From an uncultured Blastococcus sp. (GTDB lineage Bacteria > Actinomycetota > Actinomycetes > Mycobacteriales > Antricoccaceae): a stretch of DNA of 6,969 nt. Location: positions 1 through 6,969 of the forward strand of contig CAMIGT010000068.1 in NCBI GenBank assembly GCA_946221975.1, given 5' to 3'. Of this stretch, positions 1 to 6,529 are shown in pieces (the stretch's first letter is position 1; every line of letters begins with the position of its first letter). Position numbers and translations under genes: made by a program. The notes under the pieces were generated by a model. It saw only the letters and a program-made list of their open reading frames with translations, was not told where the DNA came from and made no database searches.

Positions 1-749
1 ATGCCGACCAGGAACAAGCACGCGAAGTTGGCGTTGGTGAGCGTCTTGATGAAGAAGATCAGCTGGTCGTCCGGGGCGGCCCGTCGGGCGACCAGTACGC
101 CGATCGACACGGCACTCCAGCCGAAGGTGAGCGCCAGCAAAACCCGGTTGGTGAGCGGGTTGCGCAGCGCCAGCAGCAGCCCGATCGCGGCGTAGAACAG
201 CAGCTCGACGCCGAGCGACCAGTAGACGCCGTCGACGTCGCGTCCCTTCCACAGGCTCTGCAGCATCGTGAAGTTGGCGAGCACCTCGTACCAGTCCCGG
301 CGCAGCCCGTCCAGGTGCGAGGTCAGCACGACCGCCGTGGTGATCCCGATGGCGAGCCAGTACGTCGGATAGATGCGCGCGAACCGAGCGATCGCGAAGT
401 CGCGCGCGCGGGCGCTGCGCTCGGCGGTCGCGAGGATGACAAAGCCGCTGATCAGGAAGAAGAGCTCGACACCGAACCGGCCCTGCGGCACCGACAGCGG
501 CAGCGGCGGGGGGTCGCCGGGGACGTAGACGTCGTAGAAGTCGGTGACGTGAAACAGCACGACGGCGAGTACGGCGATCCCGCGGAGGCCGTCGAGTTCG
601 ACGTACCGCCCACTGGGTCGCGGTCGCGGTCGCGGTGCCGCGGTGGCGCCGGCCGGGCGCGCGGCGCGGTGCGAAGCGGCAGCAGCGTCAGAAGCAGGGC
701 TCGGGGCTGTTTTCGAGGCGGCCTGCTGGGGGACATCCAGTAAGCGCAT
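1..749 (-). CDS. Acyltransferase 3 (OafA/YrhL-like) membrane protein, 3' end outside window
   Basis: Integral membrane O-acyltransferase of the acyltransferase 3 family, which moves acyl groups from the cytoplasm onto extracytoplasmic sugars, glycolipids or secondary metabolites. The first 249 residues are visible. Residues 1-47 are an Ala/Pro/Arg-rich, probably disordered cytoplasmic leader ending in an Arg-Pro repeat. The family signature follows at 49-67 (RYVELDGLRGIAVL, then LFH with the conserved His67). Further typical segments are RFGVELFFLISGFV (91-104), RFARIYPTYW (122-131, with the conserved Arg) and YWSLGVELLFY (176-186). Several hydrophobic helices alternate with these. Translation from ATG at 749 is the only choice I see, because an in-frame TGA lies 12 nt upstream. 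There is no Shine-Dalgarno; a GATACT hexamer sits 5 nt before the ATG. The family call is firm from the motifs; the acceptor substrate cannot be told. The remaining C-terminal membrane part lies off the left edge. Confidence 0.9.
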   Translation of the reverse strand, partial: MRLLDVPQQAASKTAPSPASDAAAASHRAARPAGATAAPRPRPRPSGRYVELDGLRGIAVLAVVLFHVTDFYDVYVPGDPPPLPLSVPQGRFGVELFFLISGFVILATAERSARARDFAIARFARIYPTYWLAIGITTAVVLTSHLDGLRRDWYEVLANFTMLQSLWKGRDVDGVYWSLGVELLFYAAIGLLLALRNPLTNRVLLALTFGWSAVSIGVLVARRAAPDDQLIFFIKTLTNANFACLFLVG

Positions 750-754
750 CCCCC

Positions 755-760
755 AGTATC
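755..760 (-). promoter_or_regulatory. Putative -10 element of the acyltransferase gene
   Basis: On the minus strand the hexamer GATACT ends 5 nt before the ATG at 749, with only GGGGG between. No convincing -35 is seen. The spacing would place the transcription start at or within 1-2 nt of the start codon, giving a leaderless mRNA. This is inference from position and from the same layout at three other genes in the window. Confidence 0.35.
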
Positions 761-852
761 AGCACATCTGGGTGTGAGGTTGCGCTGTAATCAGCGGCGT
801 ACTGCCCGATCTGTGGACCTTCTCATAATCCGTTTGAACCGCGCCCCCGCCG

Positions 853-922
853 CCACCTGCGGTGGAATATGTACCGCTATTTGCCACTTAGCGGTACGGA
901 TTCCACCGCAGGTGGGTATACC
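853..922. repeat. 63-bp palindromic intergenic repeat, copy 1
   Basis: Core 853-915 is an imperfect palindrome. The left arm, 853-879, starts CCACCTGCGGTGG and ends GTACCGCTA. The right arm, 889-915, starts TAGCGGTAC and ends CCACCGCAGGTGG. The arms pair at 25 of 27 positions around a 9-nt loop. The perfect 8-bp palindrome GGTATACC follows at 915-922, on the right side only. It differs from copy 2 at 8 of 63 positions, 6 of them in the apical loop region. It overlaps the 3' end of the degenerate secreted-protein gene and supplies that gene's last codons and its stop (877-879). No transposase is nearby. It may be a REP-like or MITE-like element, or act as a transcription terminator. Confidence 0.9.
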
Positions 923-1780
923 ACGGCGAGTACGGCGGATGCCTGTGGATAGGTGCTCGAGAGGTTCGCGACCGACTTGTTCGAGACCAGACACGGCGAG
1001 TTGGCGAAGACGACATCATCGAGGAAGTTGCCGAGCGTGCTACCGCCAGAGCTCGAGATAGACGCGAAAGCAAATCGTGTCGTGGTCTGGCCCGCCGGCA
1101 CCTGGTAGATGCCCGTGTAGGTACGCCATGCCGAGGGCCCGTCGGAGATCGAGGCCGCGGTCTGGCCGTTTGGCACCTGTGGGATCAGGTTCGCGGGCGT
1201 GCCGATCTGCACCTGCATCGTGTCTGTGCCCTGGCGCCCGCGATGCGCAATCGACCATCGCATCACCTGTCCCGGCGTGGTGGCGATGTCTTGGTACAAC
1301 GTACCGACGAAGTTCGCGTTTAGCTCAGCGAACTGCAAACCTTCGTCGGCCACGACGCGGCCTACGGTCCCGTTCTGGGGAGTCCCTCCGAGATACCGCC
1401 AAATTTCGATCATCCGATCGGAGCTGGTTGTACTCCAGCCCGGAACATTCTCCTGCGAAGTGGTCGTCACTCCGCCGGAGGCAATGGGTTGTTCAAAACC
1501 GCCATTAATGATGCTGATCGGGCTACACGTGGTGGGGTTCTGCGCAGCTTGCGCCTCCTGGGGGCACCGGAGCGGCTACGGTGAGCAGAGTCAGCAGTCC
1601 GAAGGTGAGAGCGACGACGCTGACCAGGGTGACAGCGGATACGCCGCATCGACGGGTGAAGCGACGTACCCGTCGTGTGATCTTCAAGGCGCGAAACCCA
1701 CGTCGAATGTGCGATCCGCGGACATCTGGCAGATAGACCGGACCGCACTGACAGTCTTCATTTGGCTCGGCGCGAAGCAT
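877..1780 (-). pseudogene. Frameshifted, 3'-truncated secreted protein with DUF11-protein-like N-terminal domain
   Basis: Two frames together make one recognisable exported protein. Frame one (1780 to 1523) has a basic stretch and a hydrophobic helix (residues 46-70, [19 protein letters not shown]), then runs to a stop. Frame two (open from about 1577 to 877) reads [72 protein letters not shown] and [16 protein letters not shown]. Removing one C from the five-C run at 1560-1564 fuses them, giving a signal peptide with a plausible AQA/A cleavage site. From memory, this domain begins large actinobacterial surface proteins that continue into DUF11 repeats. Here it ends at [10 protein letters not shown], about where DUF11 would begin, and the last 14 codons and the TAG come from palindromic repeat copy 1. 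The start is uncertain: ATG 1780 or, for example, TTG 1687. Codon use is less GC-biased than in neighbouring genes. A GTG-started 197-residue protein (1470-877) could be called instead, but would lack a signal peptide. Confidence 0.7.
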
Positions 1781-1880
1781 ATGACACGCACTTCACACCC
1801 GCACCAGGAATTGAAACATCATTCCTACGATCGTTACAACTGACCAATTTGTGCCCCAGGCGTCCCAGGTGCCCCTCGAT

Positions 1881-3272
1881 CTAGGCGGGGTGGGTGCTCA
1901 CGTGATGGTCGTGGTGGCGCGCCAGCAGGCGGTAGCTGGCCGCAGCGATCAGATACAGACCCGCGCAGGTCAGATAGAACGCCGGGGCCTGGGCATCGTC
2001 GGGCAGGGTGAATGCGGCGAGAATCACCCCGACGACGAAGCACACGTTGAATGAGGTGTCGTAGACGGCGAAGGTCCGGCCGCGGAACGACTCGGCGATC
2101 GTCTCCTGCACGACGGTGTCGCCGCAGACCTTCACGCCTTGCCCGGCGAAGCCGAGGAAGAAGATCGCCGCCAGCACTGCTCGAGCGTCACCGAGCAGGA
2201 ACAGCAGCGAGCCGGTCGCCCCGAAGACGACGTACGACGCACTGATCCACGCGTTCTTGCCGATCGCGCGCGAGATGGCCGGGGTGACGGTCGCCGCCAG
2301 TAGTGCGCCGGCCCCACCGGTCGCCGCCGCCAGGCCCATCCCCGAGATGCCGCTCGGGACCGGTCCATCCTCTGCTACACCGCTCTTGAAGAAGCTGATC
2401 AGCGCGACCATCATGCCGCCGAAGATGAACCGGTGCGCCGCAATGCACAGCAGTACGCCGAATGCCTCGCCGTGGCGCACAAGGTGTTTGGCGCCGGCCC
2501 GCATCCCGCGGGCGACGTCGACGACCCCGACGGCCGACTCACGTTGCGTGTGGTCCGGCCCGAGCGCCATCACCTCGAACCGACTCATCAGCCACGCCGC
2601 CAGCAACGTTCCGGCCGCCGACATCGCAGCGATGGCGCCGTACCCGTGGCTGTTCTGGCTCATCAGGTTGCTCAGGCCGATCGCGCAGCCGCCGCCGATG
2701 AGACTGATGATCGTGCCGCTCGTCGTGGTAAACGCGTTGGCACTGACGAGCGTCTCGCGGGGCGCCACGTGCGGGAGCGCGGCCGGCAGCCCGGAGAGGA
2801 AGAAGCGCGACAGCGAAAGCGCCAGCAGCGCCAGCACGTAGAAGCCGATGCCCTGATAGCCAACCCACACCAGCGCGGCGACCAGCAAGCCGAGAACAGC
2901 GCGGATCAAGTTCGACCACGCCATGAGGCGCCGGCGGCTGTAACGGTCCAGCAGTACGCCGACGAACGGGCCGACCATCGAATAGGGCAGCAGCACGACG
3001 GCGAAGCTCGCGGCAAGATCCGCCGGGGTCGCGGCCTGCTGCGGGTTGAACAGCACCGTGCCGGCGAGGCTCGCCTGGAACACACCATCAGCCCACTGGC
3101 CGGCGAGACGAGCGGCGTACAAGCGCCGAAAGTCCTTGCGCCGCAGCAACATTTTGATCGCGTGCGAGCCGCGCATGGCGGCAAGGTGCGGGTGCTCGTG
3201 GTGCTCTGCGGACGGCACGCGCAACTTGGTGCGCGTGCGGCCGGTTGCCTGCTCGCTCACCTCATCCGTCAC
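1881..3272 (-). CDS. MFS transporter (MFS_3-like), His-rich termini
   Basis: Polytopic inner-membrane permease of the major facilitator superfamily, 463 residues, which fits a full 12-helix carrier. The loop motif after helix 2 is GVLLDRYSRRRLM (105-117), the classic MFS motif A. The second half has the matching region QETIAESFRGRTFAVYDTSF (389-408). It resembles MFS_3/EntS-like exporters more than sugar importers, so efflux is likely, but the substrate is unknown. Both ends, cytoplasmic in this fold, carry histidine clusters: HHEHPH at 24-29 and HHDHHVSTH at 453-461. Start chosen: GTG 3272, with TACGCT 7 nt upstream and no Shine-Dalgarno; internal ATGs would cut into the leader. It is divergent from the YqgE gene across 86 bp, the arrangement I recall for M. 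tuberculosis Rv0037c/Rv0038. Codon use is native-looking. Confidence 0.88.
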   Translation of the reverse strand: MTDEVSEQATGRTRTKLRVPSAEHHEHPHLAAMRGSHAIKMLLRRKDFRRLYAARLAGQWADGVFQASLAGTVLFNPQQAATPADLAASFAVVLLPYSMVGPFVGVLLDRYSRRRLMAWSNLIRAVLGLLVAALVWVGYQGIGFYVLALLALSLSRFFLSGLPAALPHVAPRETLVSANAFTTTSGTIISLIGGGCAIGLSNLMSQNSHGYGAIAAMSAAGTLLAAWLMSRFEVMALGPDHTQRESAVGVVDVARGMRAGAKHLVRHGEAFGVLLCIAAHRFIFGGMMVALISFFKSGVAEDGPVPSGISGMGLAAATGGAGALLAATVTPAISRAIGKNAWISASYVVFGATGSLLFLLGDARAVLAAIFFLGFAGQGVKVCGDTVVQETIAESFRGRTFAVYDTSFNVCFVVGVILAAFTLPDDAQAPAFYLTCAGLYLIAAASYRLLARHHDHHVSTHPA

Positions 3273-3279
3273 GTGGGCC

Positions 3280-3285
3280 AGCGTA
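3280..3285 (-). promoter_or_regulatory. Putative -10 element of the MFS gene
   Basis: TACGCT on the minus strand fits TANNNT and ends 7 nt before the GTG at 3272. No Shine-Dalgarno lies between, so the message would be leaderless or nearly so. A matching -35 is not evident. It shares the 86-bp divergent intergenic region with the YqgE promoter. Confidence 0.4.
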
Positions 3286-3346
3286 CGTCGGGCGACGACG
3301 ACGGGAGAGGTGAACTCGGCGAGATGCGCATGCGGGCCCCTGCTGG

Positions 3347-3352
3347 GATGAT
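3347..3352 (+). promoter_or_regulatory. Putative -10 element of the YqgE gene
   Basis: GATGAT ends 6 nt before the GTG at 3359. Two ATGs inside and next to this hexamer (3348, 3351) are in a frame that stops at once (TGA 3360-3362), so they are not starts. The spacing suggests a leaderless transcript beginning at the GTG. Weak on its own; it is supported by the same layout at the other genes. Confidence 0.3.
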
Positions 3353-3358
3353 GGGATC

Positions 3359-3979
3359 GTGACCCAACGCGACCGTTCGCCGTACTGGCCGGATGAGACC
3401 GCGCGCGAGCGGCTCACTCGTCCTGCGGTCGGCCGGCTGCTCGTCGCCATGCCGATGCTCGGCGACGCGAACTTCGACCGCACCGTCGTCCTCATCGTCG
3501 CCGCCGAGGAAGGCGGGTTTCAGGGCGTCATCATCTCCGAACCGACCCGTGACGACGTACGTTCGCTGCTGCCGAAGTGGTGGCAGGCCTCGATGCCGCC
3601 GCGCAAGCTGCATCGCGGCGGCCCGTGCTCGCCGGACATGGTCATGTGCCTGGCGGTCGGCCGGCCACGACTGTCGGTGCCCGGGCTCGCGCGGGTGATG
3701 GACTACGCGCATCAGACGCTCTATCGCATCGAGGGCGACGTCGACCCCGAGTCGGTGCTGCCGTCGGTCGGCGGCGTGCGGTTGTTTGCCGGGTACGCCG
3801 GGTGGGGTGCCGGCCAGCTCGACGACGAGATCGACGCCGGTGCGTGGCTGTGCGTCGCGAGCGAGGCCGGGGACGCGATGTCGGCGCACTCGGCGACGCT
3901 GTGGCGCGACGTACTCGCCCGCCAGCGCGGGTCGGCCGCCTTTCTGCGGCACTGTCCGGAGAACCCGCTGCGCAACTGA
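3359..3979 (+). CDS. YqgE/AlgH family protein (UPF0301)
   Basis: Small cytosolic protein of the YqgE/AlgH family, 206 residues; most family members are near 190. Family hallmarks are in order: GRLLVAMPML (25-34), NFDRTVVLIV (38-47), GVIISEPT (56-63), where many homologues have GVILNRPT, GGPCSPD (87-93), the invariant-looking FAGYAGWGAGQLDDEI (143-158), and the following GAW (161-163). The molecular function of the family is unsettled; AlgH was named for an effect on alginate production in Pseudomonas. The first 22 residues are a variable charged leader. GTG 3359 is taken as the start because the frame fits and no better in-frame start with a ribosome site is seen. The gene is divergent from the MFS gene and convergent with the molybdoenzyme gene. 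Family identity is very likely; the exact role cannot be assigned. Confidence 0.95.
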   Translation: MTQRDRSPYWPDETARERLTRPAVGRLLVAMPMLGDANFDRTVVLIVAAEEGGFQGVIISEPTRDDVRSLLPKWWQASMPPRKLHRGGPCSPDMVMCLAVGRPRLSVPGLARVMDYAHQTLYRIEGDVDPESVLPSVGGVRLFAGYAGWGAGQLDDEIDAGAWLCVASEAGDAMSAHSATLWRDVLARQRGSAAFLRHCPENPLRN

Positions 3980-3989
3980 GGTGGTTCGC

Positions 3990-4021
3990 GTCGGTTGTGC
4001 GACGTCGGCGTGTCGGTTGTG
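3990..4021. repeat. 10-bp direct repeat GTCGGTTGTG, two copies
   Basis: GTCGGTTGTG occurs at 3990-3999 and 4012-4021, start to start 22 bp, about two helical turns, with CGACGTCGG between. It begins 10 bp after the YqgE stop. It could be a two-site protein-binding sequence or a short chance duplication. No gene begins downstream on the plus strand, so a promoter role is not obvious. Confidence 0.4.
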
Positions 4022-4114
4022 AGCGGGCCGCGGGTTTTGGCACACTAGGTCTCGCCGGTGCGGTGGCTTGGGGAAGAAGTCGTCGCACCGGCATTTCCAT
4101 GCCTGCCGCCGGTT

Positions 4115-4184
4115 GGTATACCCACCTGCGGTGGAATATGTACCGCTAAGCGGCCATTAGCGGTACGTATTCCACCGCAGGTCG
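4115..4184. repeat. 63-bp palindromic intergenic repeat, copy 2
   Basis: Core 4122-4184. The left arm, 4122-4149, starts CCACCTGCGGTGG and ends GTACCGCTAA. The right arm starts TTAGCGGTAC at 4157 and ends GCAGGTCG. This is the best-paired copy: one mismatch in the inner stem (a G-U when folded as RNA) plus one near the outer end, with a 7-nt loop GCGGCCA. GGTATACC precedes it at 4115-4122, on the left side only. It ends 7 nt before the stop codon of the molybdoenzyme gene and lies between the convergent ends of that gene and the YqgE gene. It is therefore placed where a bidirectional terminator or 3'-end stabiliser would be, although no T-tract follows on either strand. Confidence 0.92.
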
Positions 4185-4191
4185 GGAGGGG

Positions 4192-6474
4192 TCAGCGGCG
4201 GCCGGCGCCGGGCGGGGGTGACCACACGGTGATCGGCGGGGGCGGCCCGTCGTACGCCGCAATCTGCACCTGCACGTGCTGGCCGACGTTGCCGCGCGAG
4301 AACGACGAGACCGGGATGTCGCGCACCAGCACGTTGGGGTTGCCGTGGATGCAGTTGCCGTCCTCGTCCGGGTCGTACCAGGCGCCGGTCGACAGCTGCG
4401 CGACGCCGGGCTTGAGGTCCTCGGAGAGTACGACGCCCGCGAGGCACCAGCCGCGCGGGCTGGAGATCCGCACGAGATCGCCCTCGGCGATGCCGCGTGA
4501 CGCCGCATCGTCGGGATGCATGCGCACCGGCTCGCGACCGGCCACCTTGGACTCCGCGGAGTAGTCGCCGGGGTCGAGCTGGCTGTGCAGCCGGGTCTTG
4601 GGCTGGTTGGCGATCAGCGCGATCGGAAAATCGGCCCGGTTGTCCCAGTCGTCCGGCGCGCGCCACATCGGCGTACCCGGGCAGTCCTCGTAGCCGAAGT
4701 CCTCGATCTCGTCGGACTGCAGCTGGATCTTCTTGCTCGGCGTGCGCAGCGGGTTGGCCTGCGGGTCCTCGCGGAACTCCGAGTGCATCACGCGGTCGGG
4801 GTCGGCCTTGGGCACCGGAAGCGGCTCGCCTGAAGACCAAAACTCCTGCCACGTAGGCAAAGTATGGCCGCGGGCGGCGTACTTGTCGGCGAACTTGGTG
4901 TAGATGCGCTCCAGCCAGGCGTCGGTGTCGAGGCCGTCGCTGAAAGCCTCGTCGCAGCCGAGTCGCTGGGCGAGTCCGCGCAGGATCGCGAAGTCGTCGC
5001 GTGCTTCGGCGTACGGCTCGACGATCTTGCGCATCGGGATCAGCACGTCTTCGGTGATCGCCGCGCCGAGGTCGTCGCGCTCGATCGACAGCGTCGCGGG
5101 CAGCACGATGTCGGCGTGCCGCGCGGTCGAGGTCCACGCCGACTCGTGTACGACGATCGTGTCCGGTCGGCCGAACGCCTCGCGCAGCCGCTTGAGGTCG
5201 GTGTGGTGGTGGAACGGGTTGCCGCCGGCCCAGTAGACGAGCTTGATGTCCGGGTAGGTCAGCGTCCTGCCGTCGTAGGAGTACTGCGCTCCGGGGTTCA
5301 GCAGCATGTCCGAGATGCGCGAGACCGGGATATAGGTGCGGACCGGGTTGTGGCCCTTGGAGAACGTCGGCAGCCCGAACGCCATCTCGGAGTGCCCGAC
5401 GCGGTTGGTGCTCGCGTAGCCGTGGCCGAACCCGCCGCCGGGCAGCCCGATGTGCCCGAGCATCGCCGCGACGCAGACGCCCAGCCACATGGTGTGCTCG
5501 CCGTACTGCTGGCGCTGCATGGACCACGACATCGTCAAGAAAGTGCGCTTGCTGGCCATCGCCTCGGCCAGTTCGCGGATCGTCTGCGGGTCGATGTCGC
5601 AGATCTGCGCCGCCCACTCCGGCGTCTTGTCGGCCACCGACTCGGCAAACAGGTCGAAGCCGACCGTGTAGTTGGCGATGAACTCCTTGTCATATAGATC
5701 TTTTTCGATGAGCTCGTGCGCGATCGCCTGCAGCAGCGCCCCGTCGCTCGCGGGGCGGATCGGGATCCACCGCGCCTCGGTCTGCTCGGGCATGTCGTCA
5801 CGCAGCGGTGAGATGCCGACGAACTCGACCCCGTTGTCGCGAGCGGTCTGCAGCCACGAGACGAGGTCGTGGTGTACGGCGCCCCCGTTGGCGATAGCGG
5901 AGTTCTTGCGCGCGAGACCGCCGATCGCCACGACCAGCTCGGCGTTCTCGGCGATCGACTTCCAGGTCGTTGCCTTCGTCTCCCACTGCGCCTCGGTCGC
6001 GATCACCCGCGCCAGGAACGGCGCCGACGCCCCGAAGCTGTAGTTGTTGATGCTGGCGACGTACCCGCCGGCGACCGACAGGAACCGCTTGAGCTGGCTC
6101 TGCGCGTGATGGAAGCGACCGGCGCTCGCCCACCCGTAGGAGCCGGCGTAGATCGACTCCGGGCCGGGTCCGTCGTACAACCGCTTCAGCTCGCCGGCGA
6201 CCAGGTCGAGCGCGGTGTCCCAGTCGACCCGCACGAACTCATCGCGCCCGCGCCGATCGCTCGGCCCGGCGCCGCCGTCGAGCCAGCCCTTGCGGACGTA
6301 CGGCGCGTCGATGCGCGTCGGGTGGTCCTGCATCGTCAGGACGTTCTCGATGATGCGGTGCGGGTCGGGGTCCTTCGAGTACGGCGTCACCGAGGCGATC
6401 CGGTCGCCGTCCTTGTGCGCCTCGAAGGTGCCCCAGTGGCTCAGGTGCAGGGTCGGGCTGCTCTGGGTGGACAT
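4192..6474 (-). CDS. Molybdopterin-dependent oxidoreductase, DMSO/biotin sulfoxide reductase type, cytosolic
   Basis: Molybdenum bis-pterin-guanine-dinucleotide enzyme of the DMSO reductase family (TorA/DorA/BisC branch), 760 residues. No N-terminal Tat signal and no CxxC iron-sulfur motif are present, so it should be cytosolic and without a cluster, like E. coli BisC (about 777 residues). Landmarks: SHWGTF (12-17), DPDPHR (35-40), YAGSYGWASAGRFHHAQSQL (109-128), where Ser117 matches the Mo-ligating Ser of DMSO and TMAO reductases, NNYSFGA (143-149), WSMQRQQYGEHTMW (317-330) and GHIGLPGGGFGHG (340-352). The C-terminal dinucleotide-binding domain includes TRLHSQLDPGDYS and GREPVRMHPDDA. Reduction of biotin or methionine sulfoxide, or of another S/N-oxide, is the likely reaction, but the substrate is not settled by sequence. 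It has a proline-rich C-terminal tail. Start ATG 6474, with TACCAT 6 nt upstream. No molybdenum-cofactor or electron-donor gene adjoins it. Confidence 0.93.
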   Translation of the reverse strand: MSTQSSPTLHLSHWGTFEAHKDGDRIASVTPYSKDPDPHRIIENVLTMQDHPTRIDAPYVRKGWLDGGAGPSDRRGRDEFVRVDWDTALDLVAGELKRLYDGPGPESIYAGSYGWASAGRFHHAQSQLKRFLSVAGGYVASINNYSFGASAPFLARVIATEAQWETKATTWKSIAENAELVVAIGGLARKNSAIANGGAVHHDLVSWLQTARDNGVEFVGISPLRDDMPEQTEARWIPIRPASDGALLQAIAHELIEKDLYDKEFIANYTVGFDLFAESVADKTPEWAAQICDIDPQTIRELAEAMASKRTFLTMSWSMQRQQYGEHTMWLGVCVAAMLGHIGLPGGGFGHGYASTNRVGHSEMAFGLPTFSKGHNPVRTYIPVSRISDMLLNPGAQYSYDGRTLTYPDIKLVYWAGGNPFHHHTDLKRLREAFGRPDTIVVHESAWTSTARHADIVLPATLSIERDDLGAAITEDVLIPMRKIVEPYAEARDDFAILRGLAQRLGCDEAFSDGLDTDAWLERIYTKFADKYAARGHTLPTWQEFWSSGEPLPVPKADPDRVMHSEFREDPQANPLRTPSKKIQLQSDEIEDFGYEDCPGTPMWRAPDDWDNRADFPIALIANQPKTRLHSQLDPGDYSAESKVAGREPVRMHPDDAASRGIAEGDLVRISSPRGWCLAGVVLSEDLKPGVAQLSTGAWYDPDEDGNCIHGNPNVLVRDIPVSSFSRGNVGQHVQVQIAAYDGPPPPITVWSPPPGAGRR

Positions 6475-6480
6475 GCCTCG

Positions 6481-6486
6481 ATGGTA
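6481..6486 (-). promoter_or_regulatory. Putative -10 element of the molybdoenzyme gene
   Basis: TACCAT on the minus strand fits TANNNT and ends exactly 6 nt before the ATG at 6474, so transcription would start at the A of the ATG. The GAGG just before the ATG is too close (1 nt) to serve well as a Shine-Dalgarno. It lies between palindromic repeat copy 3 and the gene, which fits separate transcription from the upstream tRNA nucleotidyltransferase gene. Confidence 0.45.
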
Positions 6487-6529
6487 TGCCTCTGCGGATG
6501 GCGCGGATCTCTGAGCGCTGATCGCCGGC

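Noticed and set aside
614..632. CGGTCG hexamer repetition, a possible microsatellite or regulatory repeat
   Set aside because: It encodes the Arg-Pro run of the acyltransferase leader and is only about three units long; an ordinary low-complexity linker explains it.
1827..1834. ACGATCGT 8-bp palindrome upstream of the degenerate gene, a possible operator
   Set aside because: Too short and unrepeated; palindromes of this length are common by chance.
1199..1843. 214-codon plus-strand open frame over the degenerate gene
   Set aside because: The minus strand gives recognisable signal-peptide and domain sequence; the plus-strand translation shows no family features.
2433..3362. 309-codon plus-strand open frame opposite the MFS gene
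   Set aside because: Antisense to a clear membrane transporter; its translation is Arg/Gln/Ala-rich with no recognisable motif, as expected for shadows in GC-rich DNA.
3269..4045. 258-codon minus-strand open frame opposite the YqgE gene
   Set aside because: Composition is typical of an antisense shadow, and the plus-strand frame holds the YqgE signatures.
4157..5617. Long 486-codon open frame on the minus strand overlapping the molybdoenzyme gene
   Set aside because: It is a shadow in another frame of the same strand: Arg/Ala/Pro-rich low-complexity translation with no domain, whereas the 760-residue frame has all the family motifs.
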